From positions 21,137,298 to 21,201,297 of the forward strand of contig NC_054756.1 of assembly GCF_018143015.1 (NCBI RefSeq): a DNA stretch of 64,000 nucleotides, written 5' to 3'. The translations under genes were made by a program, and so were the position numbers. This document shows, piece after piece, positions 1 to 10,964 of the stretch (positions within the stretch are counted from its first letter, which is position 1; every line of letters starts with the position of its first letter). A model generated the notes under the pieces. The model saw only the letters and a list, made by a program, of their open reading frames with translations, made no database searches and was not told where the DNA came from. The DNA is from Lytechinus variegatus (lineage: Eukaryota; Echinodermata; Echinoidea; Temnopleuroida; Toxopneustidae).

Positions 1-46
1 TGATTAAATTTCAATTACAGGCAGGAGTATAACATTTAGAACTTAC

Positions 47-3000
47 GTATACATTCTGGAATATGTGAATTGTATGTTCCATCAAGGTTGCATTCAATCC
101 GACTGATGTTATCGTGAAGTGTGTACCCTTCATCACATGAATAGATCACGTGAGAGCCATACAGCCAATCAGGATTCGAGGGTGAGTATGAGCCATGCGC
201 TGGTTCTCCTGGGTCGTAGCATCTCTCGGATTCTTTGGGACCAGCTAAAAGAGATAACAGAATGCGATTGTACGAGATAGTACCTGATATCAACGCAGAA
301 ATAATTTTCAATTAAAAGGTTCAATGTTATGTTTGCAATAATATTTTTTTTCTTAGGAGCTGGCATTGAACACATTATCTATGTTCATGGTAAACCCATC
401 AGTTATTGAGCAGGTAAATATGAAAATTTCCTCCATATAGAGAGAGTGATTGACAATTGTTTTAGAAATTACTTTGAGATTTACACATTTATATACGTTT
501 TATTTTACGTTTTGATAGTCAGGTGATTTATACATCGTTTCGTCCTTATCCTCATCAAATTTTATACATCAATTTAGTTTTTCCGCTTACATTTCTATTT
601 CAAGGCATATTTCATGCATTCATTTAAAACGTACTTGCCTTGCACTGTTTTCACAATTTCAAAGGACTTTTCCTCCATGATATGGTAATTAACCTTTGTG
701 TAGCTGATTGTCTAAATTTTCAGAAAAAAAAATATTGACTGCAGGCAAGCGCATAAAACGGTGTTATGTGAAATATTTTATCAAAATACATGCATGCGGC
801 ATAAACATAATTTCAATCTGGTTTTCCTAATATACTCACTATATTGACATATATAATCTCTGCTTAAAATACATCTATCGTCATTCCATTTGAAGTCGCT
901 AGTCACAAGAAGATCAACGCACTCTTCAATATCAGGATTACTCGGTTCGTTAAGTCCCCAATGAAAATCAGTGATAGGACTTCCTGCAAAGAGTCGATGG
1001 GAAATGGGGATAGAGTAAAAAAAAATACCACGTTGTTTCAGTCTGTCACTCTTTAAACTTTCCAATGCATTTGTTTATCTTAATTTAGATATTTCAAGTG
1101 ACAATAAAGATGTTTTTATACATGATAAAGCAATGTAGCCATCATGATAGTATCTCTCAAAAAAAAGTTTCACTTTTTCTAAAATTAATTTCCGTTGCTG
1201 TAGGTCATCATGATTACTACAAAATCATGCATCTTTTTGTCATCCTATTTTTAAATTTGTTGCTGATTTTAATGTTTATCATAATTGGCAAATATTATAA
1301 ATTATGTCCCTAAAATCTAACATAACAGAAATATCATTTGGAATTACTATATGACAGGCTTTTTACCGTTCTAAATCTGTAGAAAATCCGATTTTAGATC
1401 ACTGCAATTTATGTCGGCCATCTTGGGGTCTTCCAAAGAAGAATAAAAAACACTTTCAATAGGTTATGCAACTCCTAACATCCTTTTTTTTACAATGCAA
1501 TGATGTTGGACCAAATTCCAGATGAATGGAAAAAACGAATTTCATAAAGTGCTTGGTGCATTAAGGGAATCTATCCTGCCGGGTACCTATTCACTTCACT
1601 TTGGTTGAGAGGCGGAAAATATGCATCAATTTCTTGCTGAAAAAAATAACGCCATGGCTGGGATTCGAACCAAAGAGCATCTGTTTCAAAGGCGAGAGTG
1701 GAAACTACCTTACCACAACGCTCCAAAAATTATATCAGAGAGTTTTCGCATTTTCTTCGGAGCCACTCTCTACAACTAAAGACACGAATTCCTTTGAAAA
1801 TGCAAGTCAAATCCCAATGGAAAGTTGAGAGGCTTTTTGTCAAAAGTTGGTGGATAATGACAGCAGCGTAGTCTCTTGACTCTGGACGATATGTTTGCAG
1901 TTGTTCGTCTGGTGCAAATCTTTGGTTGATCTGCTATTCCAGTCAACCAACTTTCGACAAAAACCTCTCAGCTCCCAATTGCGATTTCACTTGCATCTTC
2001 AAAGGAATTAGTGCAGTGTAGGTAGCGGCTCCGTAGTAAATGCGAAAATTCTATATTGCCAAACAGGACGCCGTCAGAAATAAAAGGTTTAATCTCTCGG
2101 CGCTATACAGAACTGCAGGCTATCATTTTCATGTCATCAGGGACCCTTGCAGAAAGAGTGGCAGTCAAACACATCTTTAAAAAATCATGCGCAATTTCAT
2201 TTTCAACCAATCAACAGCGCGCATTTTCGACTTGCGATTGATTTTTTGACTTACGTTTAAACGCAACTCTTGCGCTCCTTTCCACACACAATACGTTGTC
2301 AACTCCATGGGCAGCATTCCAATCAAGAGCTATGTTACCCTTACCATGGACCTATCACAAACTCCATGCCCTTACAATGCTGAACGGTCTACACCGGTAT
2401 ATCAATCGTTCCACACTCTGTAGATACCATGGACCTATCGTAATAGGTCCATGGTATATACTTACCGTCAACCCAATTCCAACTTTTGCCTCCTGAATAT
2501 TTTCGCTTTGCTCCAATCCACCAGTTCACACCGGATGAACCGTCTACATCCCTTGCTTTCTCGACCAGGAAGTTCTGCTTTACACTGTCGTGGATTTCAA
2601 CAACTATACCATATGTGACACTGCAGAATGACCTCCCATCGTTCCAGTTGCGTTCCTCCTTAACGAACACTATGCATTTCCCATCATATTCATATTTTGG
2701 ATATGCGGAAATAGCCGGTGGTATCATCGATGAGCAAGAAAAGTCTGGGTGGGACAGAATTCAGGGAAAAAACATGTAAGGATAGATAATCTCAACAACA
2801 AGCTGGTAAAGAAGTGGTCATTTACATTTTAATCCGGCTATAATTACTGATTTTCTGAGTCAGTTGGACCAGCTCTTGCCAATGGCTTCGTATTAGAGTG
2901 GCAATAAGCCAGCAGCAAAACGAGGAGGAAATAAACATCAATTTGTGATTTCAATTCATTGCCAATGTACATTATTCTGTATCAGTTCAGAGTCTTGCGA

Positions 3001-6000
3001 CGGTTTGATTGCTAGTAGAGCGAAACTCACCATACTCGCAGATAGTGTAGATTGGGATATCTGAAACCATATTTACGGTACAATCCTCATCATTCCAGTT
3101 ATAGTCATGATTCTTATCACCGCTCGGGTTTGGCAGACTACTCAAGAAGACACACTGGATTGTGTCACTGGTGCTGCTTGGTTCTTCCCAAGCCCAGGAA
3201 AAATATTGTAGTGGGTTTCCAGCTGCAGATGGAAGATGAACATTTCTTAGGCGTTATTATCAGCAGCATGCATGGAGAAACAACCAAAGAATCCCCCTTC
3301 TCAACTACGACGTAATGAATATTTAGAATTGGTTGCTCAATGGCAATGACTCAGTAGCTAGCTTCAAGAGATTTTTGTGAGAAATCGGAAAAGGGAAAGA
3401 AAAGATGACGTTTTCAACATTGGGTAGAAAGTGTCCCCTTATACGTTTGCTTTCGACGCTCTGGATAACCAAAGCTTATTAGGCTGATAGGGACAGTGAA
3501 TCAACAAAGAACAGTTTGAGCATAAGTAGCTTAGACACATAAAATTTTCTTGAAAACTAGATTTAAAACGCAGTGATGGCTTACAATCATCCCAGTACCA
3601 AACGTATCCGTAAGACCCTCCAATCCAAAGCGAATCGGTGCTTCCTGATTCTTCCAACTTCTCCTCCAAGAATGTCTGGACGTCACCATCAGCCACCATA
3701 GCAAGTTTGCCTACGGGACTACCACTGGCGCAGTCGTCTCGGGCATCCGTCCAGGTCATGGTTGTGCTGTACGCTCGAAAGCAGGTGTCGTTTCCGTATT
3801 CCCAACTCCCAGATGGGCATACTTCTGTACTGCTCAGATCAGCTATTAAGTAATTCAAAAGTATTCATAATGACCATGCAGGCATGGCGAAACTCCCCAA
3901 ATGTCGCCAGAAATGTATATTCGCTTTAATATCCTTACTAAAAGTGGAGATTCTCAGTCTTAAAATGATATACATGAATAACCCACTACCATTGGACGAA
4001 CCTAACCCTCATTACAGAGATAATTCACTGCCATGGAATGTTACTTTCTTTTTTACTATAGAAAGACTAAGGTATATTGAAGCACTTACCCAAACACTAC
4101 TCTGTGAAGGTGACAAAAAAGAAGATAAGATGTCATTGAATTTCTCCAGGGTCTTAATGTCTTGATCCCTATATACTTCATGCTAACTTTATAGTCTAAC
4201 GGCCTGTTTACATCTTCATTCATACCTCTGAGCCCATAATATCTGGCCTCTACACTAAATATCAAGGATCTGAAATAAATCCAGATTGGTTGTGAATAGT
4301 GACTAGCCTAATACTTGATTTATTTTCAATCCAAACAATTAACTTTCACATCTCAAGCGTTATAAGCTACAGAAATTGTCGCTCCTAATTGATTAAGAGC
4401 AAATTTGTCATTAAAAGACAGTGACAAGATGCTTCGTGAAGCACTCCTCGGGGCCCCGTCTTAAAAAAGACTTACGATTGATTCAATCAATCACAACTAT
4501 GGAAAGCCAGCAACGTCAACATCTAAATACAATTTATTTCAAAATATTTCCTAGATATGATGCATATATTCATACATTCACTGTTTTCTTGTCAATTTCG
4601 TATGCTTCTTTCTGTTTTGAAAGCACATTGTGCAGATTTCCTAAAGAAACAATTATGACATTGTTGGATTTTCATATACTTAAGAATGATCGGATCAATC
4701 GTAATTCTTTGTTAGACGGGCCCCTGTTCTACTTCTTACGGAAGCATTCGGGGCTTTCACCGGACCACGTCCCGTCCTCGCCACAGGTTCGAGAGTACGA
4801 CGAATCGTAGAGACGATACTTGGTGTCACAAACGAATGTGATGACGTCACCATAGTAACGACCTGCTCCTAATACTGAGCCATGGTTTGGAACTGGAGGT
4901 TCTGGGCAACTCACTCCTGGAGAAGTAAATATTAAATTAATCAAAAATAGATTAAATGTCGTACTCTTTTCTTGAAGGTCATCTCAGAATGGTTTTATAG
5001 TTTCACTCAGTAAACGTGCCAAATTTCTATTACAAATCTTAAGGCGCTACAAAGAAATATAAAGAAAGATATATCCTCATTTGGTTGTCAAATATCAGTT
5101 TAAAAAAGTCGCACTTTTTATCATACAGGCTTAGGGGATATTTATTTATAAACGTGTTTCCTAATAGGGGGCATGTGAACCTTGTAATCCCCCCCCCCCT
5201 GGATCCACGCCTGCATGTAATCTAGCATGAAAGTTCTGGAGAGCGCTCATGAAAGGACCCGTCTGTCGGACATTTTATCCGAAAAGTCTGCTTTATCCAT
5301 GTTATCGTTCATTAACCGTAGTAACATTGCTCCTCGGCCAATCAATATAAAGGGAAATTGTCAAATCCGACAACTTGTCGGACAAAATGTTGATGAAACA
5401 ATCCCAATTAATGTTTTGATCACTATCAGACCTGCGGACTGTCGGGCTGTAACCAAACTACCACCCTATGAGTTTTTGAGTGTCCATAAACAATTCCGGA
5501 GATCAAAACCGTTACAGCCCTATAGTCCGCGGGTCCGATAGTCCACAGGTCCGATAGTCCGCGGGTCCGCGGGTCCGATGGTCCGCGGTGTGTGTAAAGT
5601 TATGATCAGAATATAGTGAGATATTTTTATTGCACCATATGTGGGGAAAACTGCTCGAAAATGACGTCACCGTTAAAATGTAAAATTCTAGTAGCTTTTA
5701 AAATCTTTGGATTCCCTAAAAACCTAACCAATATCATTTTTATTATTTTCTGCTATTTCTACAATAAATGTGAATTTCCCCTGTAATGAATTAAGCATAA
5801 CACTTGGGATCCAAAGTGTGCTTCAAATTTGAATAGTAGAAGAGCGATTTGACATGAGAGGGACGTGCATATTAGTCCAGGGAAAATAAGAAATACCAGC
5901 TCAAGTGTTATTAATTTGGTGCAGAAGATCCAAAGTATCATTAAAAAATGTTACCATTTCCAATAACCAAACATAATTCCAATATTCTTCTCAGAACCTT

Positions 6001-7852
6001 ACTTATTTATGCATGGAGGGGTTATTAGATTTTTTCGCATGGGGTTTAAGACTGACCATGTACACCTCTGTCATTTTTACCTCTGGTATTATTACCTCTG
6101 TCATTTTTACCTCTGCCATTTTACCTTTCCCATTTTATGAATCCGCGTCTGATAGAACCCCATGGTCTCGTATCATTTGACCTTTTGACCTCTCGATGAC
6201 ATTTGATCTCAATATCCTGATCATAATTTTACATACACTGCGGACTATCGGAAATGCGGACTAACGGACCCGCGGACTATCGGACCTGCGGACTATCGGA
6301 CCCGCGGACTATCGTGATGTCCCCGGTAGTTTACACGCTTTTGTATACATATTTACTGAAAAGGGTGAGAATCAAAATTATGAATTCCATCTATTAAAGC
6401 TTTCCATCCCCCATACTGCAGCCATTATTTTTTAATTCTATTTTACTTTAAATACCGATTTATTTATCCATTGTTGGAGATTATTTGTACACTCATGTAA
6501 CTTAAGTATATCCGTGTTTATTGCTCTATCCGATTTGCTTTACAAAAGTCGTATACATTTTTTAAAAAATAGTAAGCATTGGCGGCGGAAGTCAAAAAAT
6601 TTAGGGGGAGTCGACCTAAAATTGTGGGATGGACACAGGTAAAAAATTGGACAAGCCCCCTAAAAAATAGGTTATTAACCTAAATTTTAGAAGTGGCTAT
6701 CCAAAGTTTTTTGACAAGCAAAAAAAAAGTCATCAACCTAAACTTTAGGGGGGACCACACACGTTTCAGAAGGGGGGTCCACGTGAATTTAGGGGGGGGG
6801 CCAGGAAACAAAATTGACTAGCAAAAAAAAGGTTATCAACAAAAAATTTAGGGGGGATCGTCCCCCCCCCACCTAAAATTTAGGGCGGGACACGCCCCCC
6901 CACGCTTCCGCCGCTTATGAATAAGTGAGTATACTATAGACACATAATAAGAACAAAAGATATAAACTCACGAATGCACTGAGGTGGGGTCCCAATCCAG
7001 GATGAAGAAAGAGCGTCACACATGAGAAGGAAGGTATCGCTTACGCCATCCATGACGTATCCAACGTTACATTTGTAAAGAGCATAGTAGTCATTTTGGA
7101 TGGTATGTGTTCCGTGTGGTATGGAAGGCGGTGTACCACAAATACCTTCAGATTCAACAAAATGTATCAAACATGTTAAGGCTTTTTCGTATGAAACATG
7201 TTTTCTTAATTCGATGATTATAATAACAATGGTGAAGATAATTGTAAATTAATACTGATAATGGCAACGATGATGATACTCATAATTGCGGCTTGTAACA
7301 GGGTTTAAAATGTATTGAATAAATACACACTGACATGTGGTCAATCTTCTCATCTTACATGTCGTATAGAGGAAATTCCAGATGTAATGGATTCTTTTTT
7401 TTTCAAATGAGGCATGGTTTAAATGGAAATAATGTACTACCCTGTCACGAGAGAAGGAGTGAGATAAGATTCGTATATAATCTGTTCTTTTGAAATATCC
7501 AAATTATGCTTTAATAATTGTGCTAGAATTGTCTAATTATGTATAAATTATTTACAATGGCTTGAAGTACATTATCTATTTTTCCAAGCGCAACATTGTT
7601 AAAGGTTTTTCAACAAAAATAAATCATTTCTATACCAATTTCTAGATTTTGGGGGTATAAAAACAAAACTTTTTTTATCATAATGTTAAATGTTTAAAAG
7701 TATAATATTCGACTCAACACAATAAATCATATATACTCACTTTGTGCGAAGATGTTACTTCTTCTACCGAGAAAAGTAACTAGGAGAAACAGAAATAGTG
7801 TCGCGTTTCTCATAGTCTTTGTCACCATTTCACTTTTAGTGAATATCAACAT
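47..7852 (-). CDS. Secreted or cell-surface C-type lectin/sushi-domain protein (3' end beyond the window)
   Basis: Eight exons join in phase on the minus strand: 7852-7741, 7145-6972, 4916-4740, 3842-3585, 3222-3031, 2744-2466, 983-840 and 244-47; the last donor at 46/45 leads out of the window. All internal exons are phase 1-1 and can be shuffled. Exon 1 encodes a signal peptide with core MRNATLFLFLLVTFLG; in-frame Met codons lie at 7852, 7828 and 7813, and the last gives the most typical signal. Exon 2 (CGTPPSIPHG) and exon 3 (CPEPPVPNHG) are sushi/CCP modules with four Cys each. Exons 4+5 and 6+7 each make one long-form C-type lectin domain (WIGG or WIGA core, then EPS and WND motifs of the calcium/sugar site). 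Exon 8 is a third CCP module. In the window 511 residues are encoded. Extracellular recognition, perhaps immune, is inferred from the domains; the ligand is unknown. A transmembrane tail could lie outside the window. Confidence 0.9.
840..2744 (-). CDS. C-type lectin domain 2 (two exons) of the lectin/sushi gene
   Basis: The exons are 2744-2466 and 983-840, joined through a split Gly codon (NWVDG/SPITDFHWG). Visible landmarks are DFSCSSM, YEYDGKCIVF, NWNDGRSFC, WWIGAKRK, W-N-W-V-D-G, then NEPSNP and KWNDDRC with final YICQY. Again the motif is EPS with WND. The 1482-bp intron holds a SINE fragment, a small hairpin-type element (1737-2053) and a perfect palindrome next to the 5' splice site. 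Confidence 0.88.
1556..1723 (-). repeat. tRNA-derived SINE fragment
   Basis: Read on the minus strand, the segment contains a B-box-like GGTTCGAATCC and the body shared with the SINEs at 21602-21884 and 55761-56040 (GCCATGG, TTTCTTGCTGAA and a GGTACC-type block). It is diverged and lacks a clear tail. It lies in the lectin gene intron. Confidence 0.6.
1737..2053. mobile_element. Hairpin-type MITE with about 110-bp inverted arms
   Basis: The left arm opens with AGTTTTCGCATTT and runs to about 1853. The right arm, about 1945-2053, is its imperfect reverse complement, ending AAATGCGAAAATT. Both arms share the AATTCCTTTGAA and AGTTGAGAGG blocks. No coding capacity is seen and the target duplication is not clear. 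It sits immediately after a SINE fragment inside a lectin gene intron. Confidence 0.6.
2424..2457. repeat. Perfect 15-bp-arm palindrome beside a 5' splice site
   Basis: ATACCATGGACCTAT and its exact complement are separated by CGTA. The inner edge is within about 8 bases of the donor (GT at 2465/2464) of the lectin-domain-2 exon. Another copy of the half-site ACCATGGACCTATC lies at about 2344. In the pre-mRNA it would form a strong stem-loop just inside the intron. Confidence 0.85.
3031..3842 (-). CDS. C-type lectin domain 1 (two exons) of the lectin/sushi gene
   Basis: The exons are 3842-3585 and 3222-3031. The first gives VCPSGSWEYGNDTC, WTDARDDC and SLWIGGSYGYVWYWDD. The second gives GNPLQYFSWAWEEPSS, then NWNDEDC and a final ICEY. 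The intron splits the domain after the W-x-W-D-D segment, and the acceptor CTGCAG at 3223 keeps the frame. The sugar-site motif reads EPS rather than EPN (mannose type) or QPD (galactose type), while the WND calcium ligand motif is intact. A loop longer than usual lies between the two motifs. Binding specificity cannot be read from this; calcium binding is plausible from the family. Confidence 0.88.
5522..6313. mobile_element. Foldback element with inverted arrays of a GTCCGATAGTCCGCGG-like short repeat
   Basis: At 5522-5590 the plus strand carries several copies of a roughly 16-bp unit (GGTCCGATAGTCCGCG). At about 6239-6313 the same units occur in reverse complement (CGCGGACTATCGGACC). Just inside each array is a shared AAAGTTATGATCA-like sequence, in opposite orientations. 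An additional inverted pair flanks the left side (CGGACTGTCGGGCTGTAAC near 5446 and its near complement near 5511). The interior holds a diverged half of the TTAA-type MITE (about 5640-5793) and ACCTCTGTCATTTTT repeats (about 6065-6125). No coding capacity is seen. Confidence 0.6.
6577..6919. mobile_element. Non-autonomous hAT-like element (CATTGGCGGCGGAAG termini), copy 1
   Basis: The left end CATTGGCGGCGGAAG is the inverse of the right end CTTCCGCCGCTTATG at 6905-6919. The inside is a degenerate array of CCTAAAATTTAGGGGGG and GACAAGCAAAAAAAA-GGTTATCAACC blocks. It is the same family as 10329-10642, which has a clean 8-bp target duplication. Here the flanks (ATAGTAAG and AATAAGTG) match only weakly. 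Confidence 0.65.
7741..7852 (-). CDS. Signal-peptide exon of the lectin/sushi gene
   Basis: This exon encodes 37 codons plus one base. It carries a hydrophobic LFLFLLVTFLG stretch and ends ...NIFAQ before a GTGAGT donor at 7740-7735. Its phase-1 end joins the GT that opens the next exon (7145) to make a Ser codon just before the first sushi domain. It is too short to be found as a long ORF and was identified by splice phase. Which of the three in-frame ATGs starts translation is not settled by sequence; the third (7813) gives the shortest and most standard signal peptide. Confidence 0.8.
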
Positions 7853-10800
7853 GGTCACGGAAACATTGTCTAGCTCGCAGCAGGAGATTCTTTCAAATAT
7901 TCCAAATAAACTTCAACATCGTTTTCGCTAGAAGCAACCATACTCTTAAAGGTGATTACTGATAGCTGTATGAATTAAATCTGACCATTTTGTTTCCAAA
8001 TAATTTTCTGTAAAATTCAGTTAAATGCTTGAGCACACGCTCATGAGCATTGTTGTTTATTATCTTCTTAGCGTTGGTTAATTATCTTGTTAATCGTGTT
8101 ACGTAAAGTGACCGAGTTGATATCAATCGTGTCTTAGTATTATCTATACACGTTTACCAAACACAGTAGATCTTGGTTTTTCAAGATAAGAGATCAATGA
8201 TGACATGTTTGTCTTTAACAACAAGGTCAAACACCAGTTTTACCGTTACACATACAAAGAAATGTTTTTTTTATTTAAAGTCAAAGTCATAATGGTTTTA
8301 TTTGGAAAAAGAAATAAGATCCACTTCCTTTGCTTCTTGTCTTTACCTCAAGTTGTAGAAGGCTAATCATTTCATAAGATCATTAAAAAATATTTCTTTT
8401 GACGGTATTGCTGCAGCGCAATTTGAAATGTTTAATAAAGGGATTTAACGGGGGATCAAAAAGGTGTTTGGTTAACACTTCTTCGTCCATGACCAAACAC
8501 AATTTTTTTTCTTGAAAGAGGGCAAGGAAAGTGAGAGAGCGAAGCGACCGAACTTGTCGTGGGGAAAGCGTTTGCATTTTGTACTAAGTGAAATTAAAGG
8601 ATTTTGTACACAGTTTTTGTGCATTTTGTGAAAAAAAATCAGTAAAGAATGTAATTTCAAAACTTCTGAGGGGAGGGGGGTGTCAAATGTCCCTCCTTCC
8701 TAGGGCCATGGAAACGATTTTTGACTGGGGTGCTGATGCCAATTTGAAAAGCAAAACTGTTGTAACTTTGCCATAATGGCAACTACTAGTACCATGGTAA
8801 CAGGGCTCAGCAACCAATCAAAATCAAGGTTTCCTTTGTAGTTGCCATGATGGTAAATTTACAACAGTTGCAAGTCCTTTATGAAACAGGCCCCTGAAAT
8901 CCTGGGGGTGCTAAGTATGGAAAATAATACACGCAGCACACCCCCCCCCCCTTCCAGGGTCATGCTCCTTCCCCCATTCCCGCTACGTACGACTATGCCT
9001 TTGTTATATAGTTTTCATCATGGCAAACAGGGTAGTATAGCCATGCAAGAAACGTTGAGTTGGGCAGGGGCGGGGTGTATTAGGCCTACCGGTTGGCGTA
9101 AAATCGTGTACTGCGGAGCACCATTTGTCAGTATTAAAAACTGAAATAAAGTAAACAAGTAGCAATACCGATACAAAGCTTGTGTAACGTTCTTATAGGA
9201 CCATTTTTCTGTCAACTCAAACGTAATACATGATGCCCTTCATAGTATAATTTTATTTGTGCTTGCTTCTTAAAATGATTGATCCATTAAGTGTTCATTT
9301 ACATTGATCATTGTCTCGATATAATTATGCAGCAGGGCAGACTGTGAGGGGTAGAGCAAGACGAAACCATGATGTCACTTATCTCAATTGAACTACAGGG
9401 GTGATAACATTAAAATTTCACTCAATACCCCATATTTCTCTTTTTCTCTATATCTTAGTTGATTAATTTTCTTTGTTCTTTCTCTTTCCTTCCTTTCCTC
9501 TTCTTTTGAAATATTCTCACTACTTGAATAACTGTTGGGATAGCCGCCCACCAACCCCACGTGCAACGCTGCGCCCCTATAATAATACAAAACATCAAGC
9601 TAGCCCTCCTGCATTTTGTCATTTTAATGAAAAAAAAAAATCACAAGGCACCAAATGCGGACTATGATCGAACTTGAAGACCGTGAATCAATTTATGTTT
9701 CCAATTTGAAGAATGATAATTGGTAACTGTCAAATGCAGAAGAGTTAGATACAGGGGCGCAGCACAATGGGTCAGGTGGGGCGGCCGCCCCCAATATTAG
9801 CTTTCCAAGCCTAATGAAAGAAAATAAAACGAGGGGGAAAAGGAAATAAGAGAAAGAGGGAGAGATAGCAATTTAGAGACTGTGAGAGATGGTTGGGGGA
9901 TTAAAAAAGAGAGGTCTGGGTGGTGCATGAAATAAAGTGACGTCACCTTTAGTTTAGTTTATTTATTCTTGCCTCGCCCTCACAGCCCCACCCAGTAAAA
10001 CCGCTGCATTTATTGAGACAATATACATGTAGATCAAGCGGTGGATAGGCGTTTTCGAAGCAGGTAGAGATAAATTTACGAAACAACATCGCTCAGATAA
10101 CTTGCAGATTAAAGCTCGTTCGGGATTACCCATGAAGTGTGGCGATAATCATTTTCATGCATCAGGGTTAAAAATAGGAAAGCATTCAATTTCTTCCCGA
10201 TTTTGAAAATTTTGATACATCGTATATGGGTAACTCGGACAAATGTTTATTCTTTATTCAGTTTATATCTGTTTATGCATTCATTTATTTTTTGCATTAA
10301 AAATTAATCAACCGATCACCTTATCTACCATAGGCGGCGGAAGCGAGGGGGGACGGGGGACCTGCCCCCCCCCCCTAAATTGGAGGTTAGGGACGGTCCC
10401 TCCCCTAAAAAAATATGTTGATAACCTTTTTTTTTGCTTGTCAAACTTTTCACCTGTGTCCATCCAAAAATTTTAGGTGGACCCCTCCCTAAATTTGAGG
10501 TTGGGGGACGCCCCCCCCAAAAAAAATTGTTGATAATCTTTTTTTTTTCTTTTTTTGCTTGTCAAATTTTTTTACCTGTGTCCATCCCAAAATTTCAGGT
10601 GGACCCCCCCCCCCCTAAAGTTTTTGGCTTCCGCCGCCAATGTTATCTACTGTATAACCACTACTAGGCCCTTAAGCTACTTTATTCGTTTGCCAATCCA
10701 CTATATACATGTAAGTGCATTTCTGATATTTCATAGTTTGTTCTATTTTCATCGTTCTTTAAGTTTGGGGGTTCAAGCCTATGATCTGGGTGTATACACT

Positions 10801-10964
10801 TGTGGACCAAATTAATTGGTATAAATGAATGAGTGAATTTATTAATTCATCCATTCATTATTTCCTTCTCTTTTTTTACCTTTTTTAAGTCAGCATAGCA
10901 CACTATGGCACGCCACAATTTTACTACAATAGCAGTCCGTAATCGTTGCGATTGAACTTGAAAA
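7853..10964. other. Divergent intergenic region between the lectin and NagA-like genes
   Basis: It holds the putative promoters of both neighbours, but no TATA box or defined core element can be called with confidence. Recognisable contents are: a repeat at about 8740-8895, related in opposite orientation to about 31730-31870 (shared block CTGAGCCCTGTTACCATGG in one orientation); two outward-facing ends of a CAGGGGCGCAG-type repeat at about 9540-9580 and 9755-9790; and the hAT-like element at 10329-10642. From 7853 to 8640 and from 9160 to 9530 nothing was recognised. Confidence 0.6.
10329..10642. mobile_element. Non-autonomous hAT-like element (CATAGGCGGCGGAAG termini), copy 2
   Basis: The element starts CATAGGCGGCGGAAG and ends CTTCCGCCGCCAATG, flanked by a perfect 8-bp direct repeat TTATCTAC (10321-10328 and 10643-10650), as expected for hAT transposition. 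The inside is a tandem array of GGTTATCAAC-type and TTGACAAGCAAAAAA-type blocks in the opposite orientation, with G/C homopolymer runs. No transposase is present. Confidence 0.75.

Noticed and set aside
2486-3853. Plus-strand frames of about 70-100 codons opposite the lectin exons
   Set aside because: They are antisense shadows; the minus-strand exons carry recognisable lectin motifs and phase-matched splice sites.
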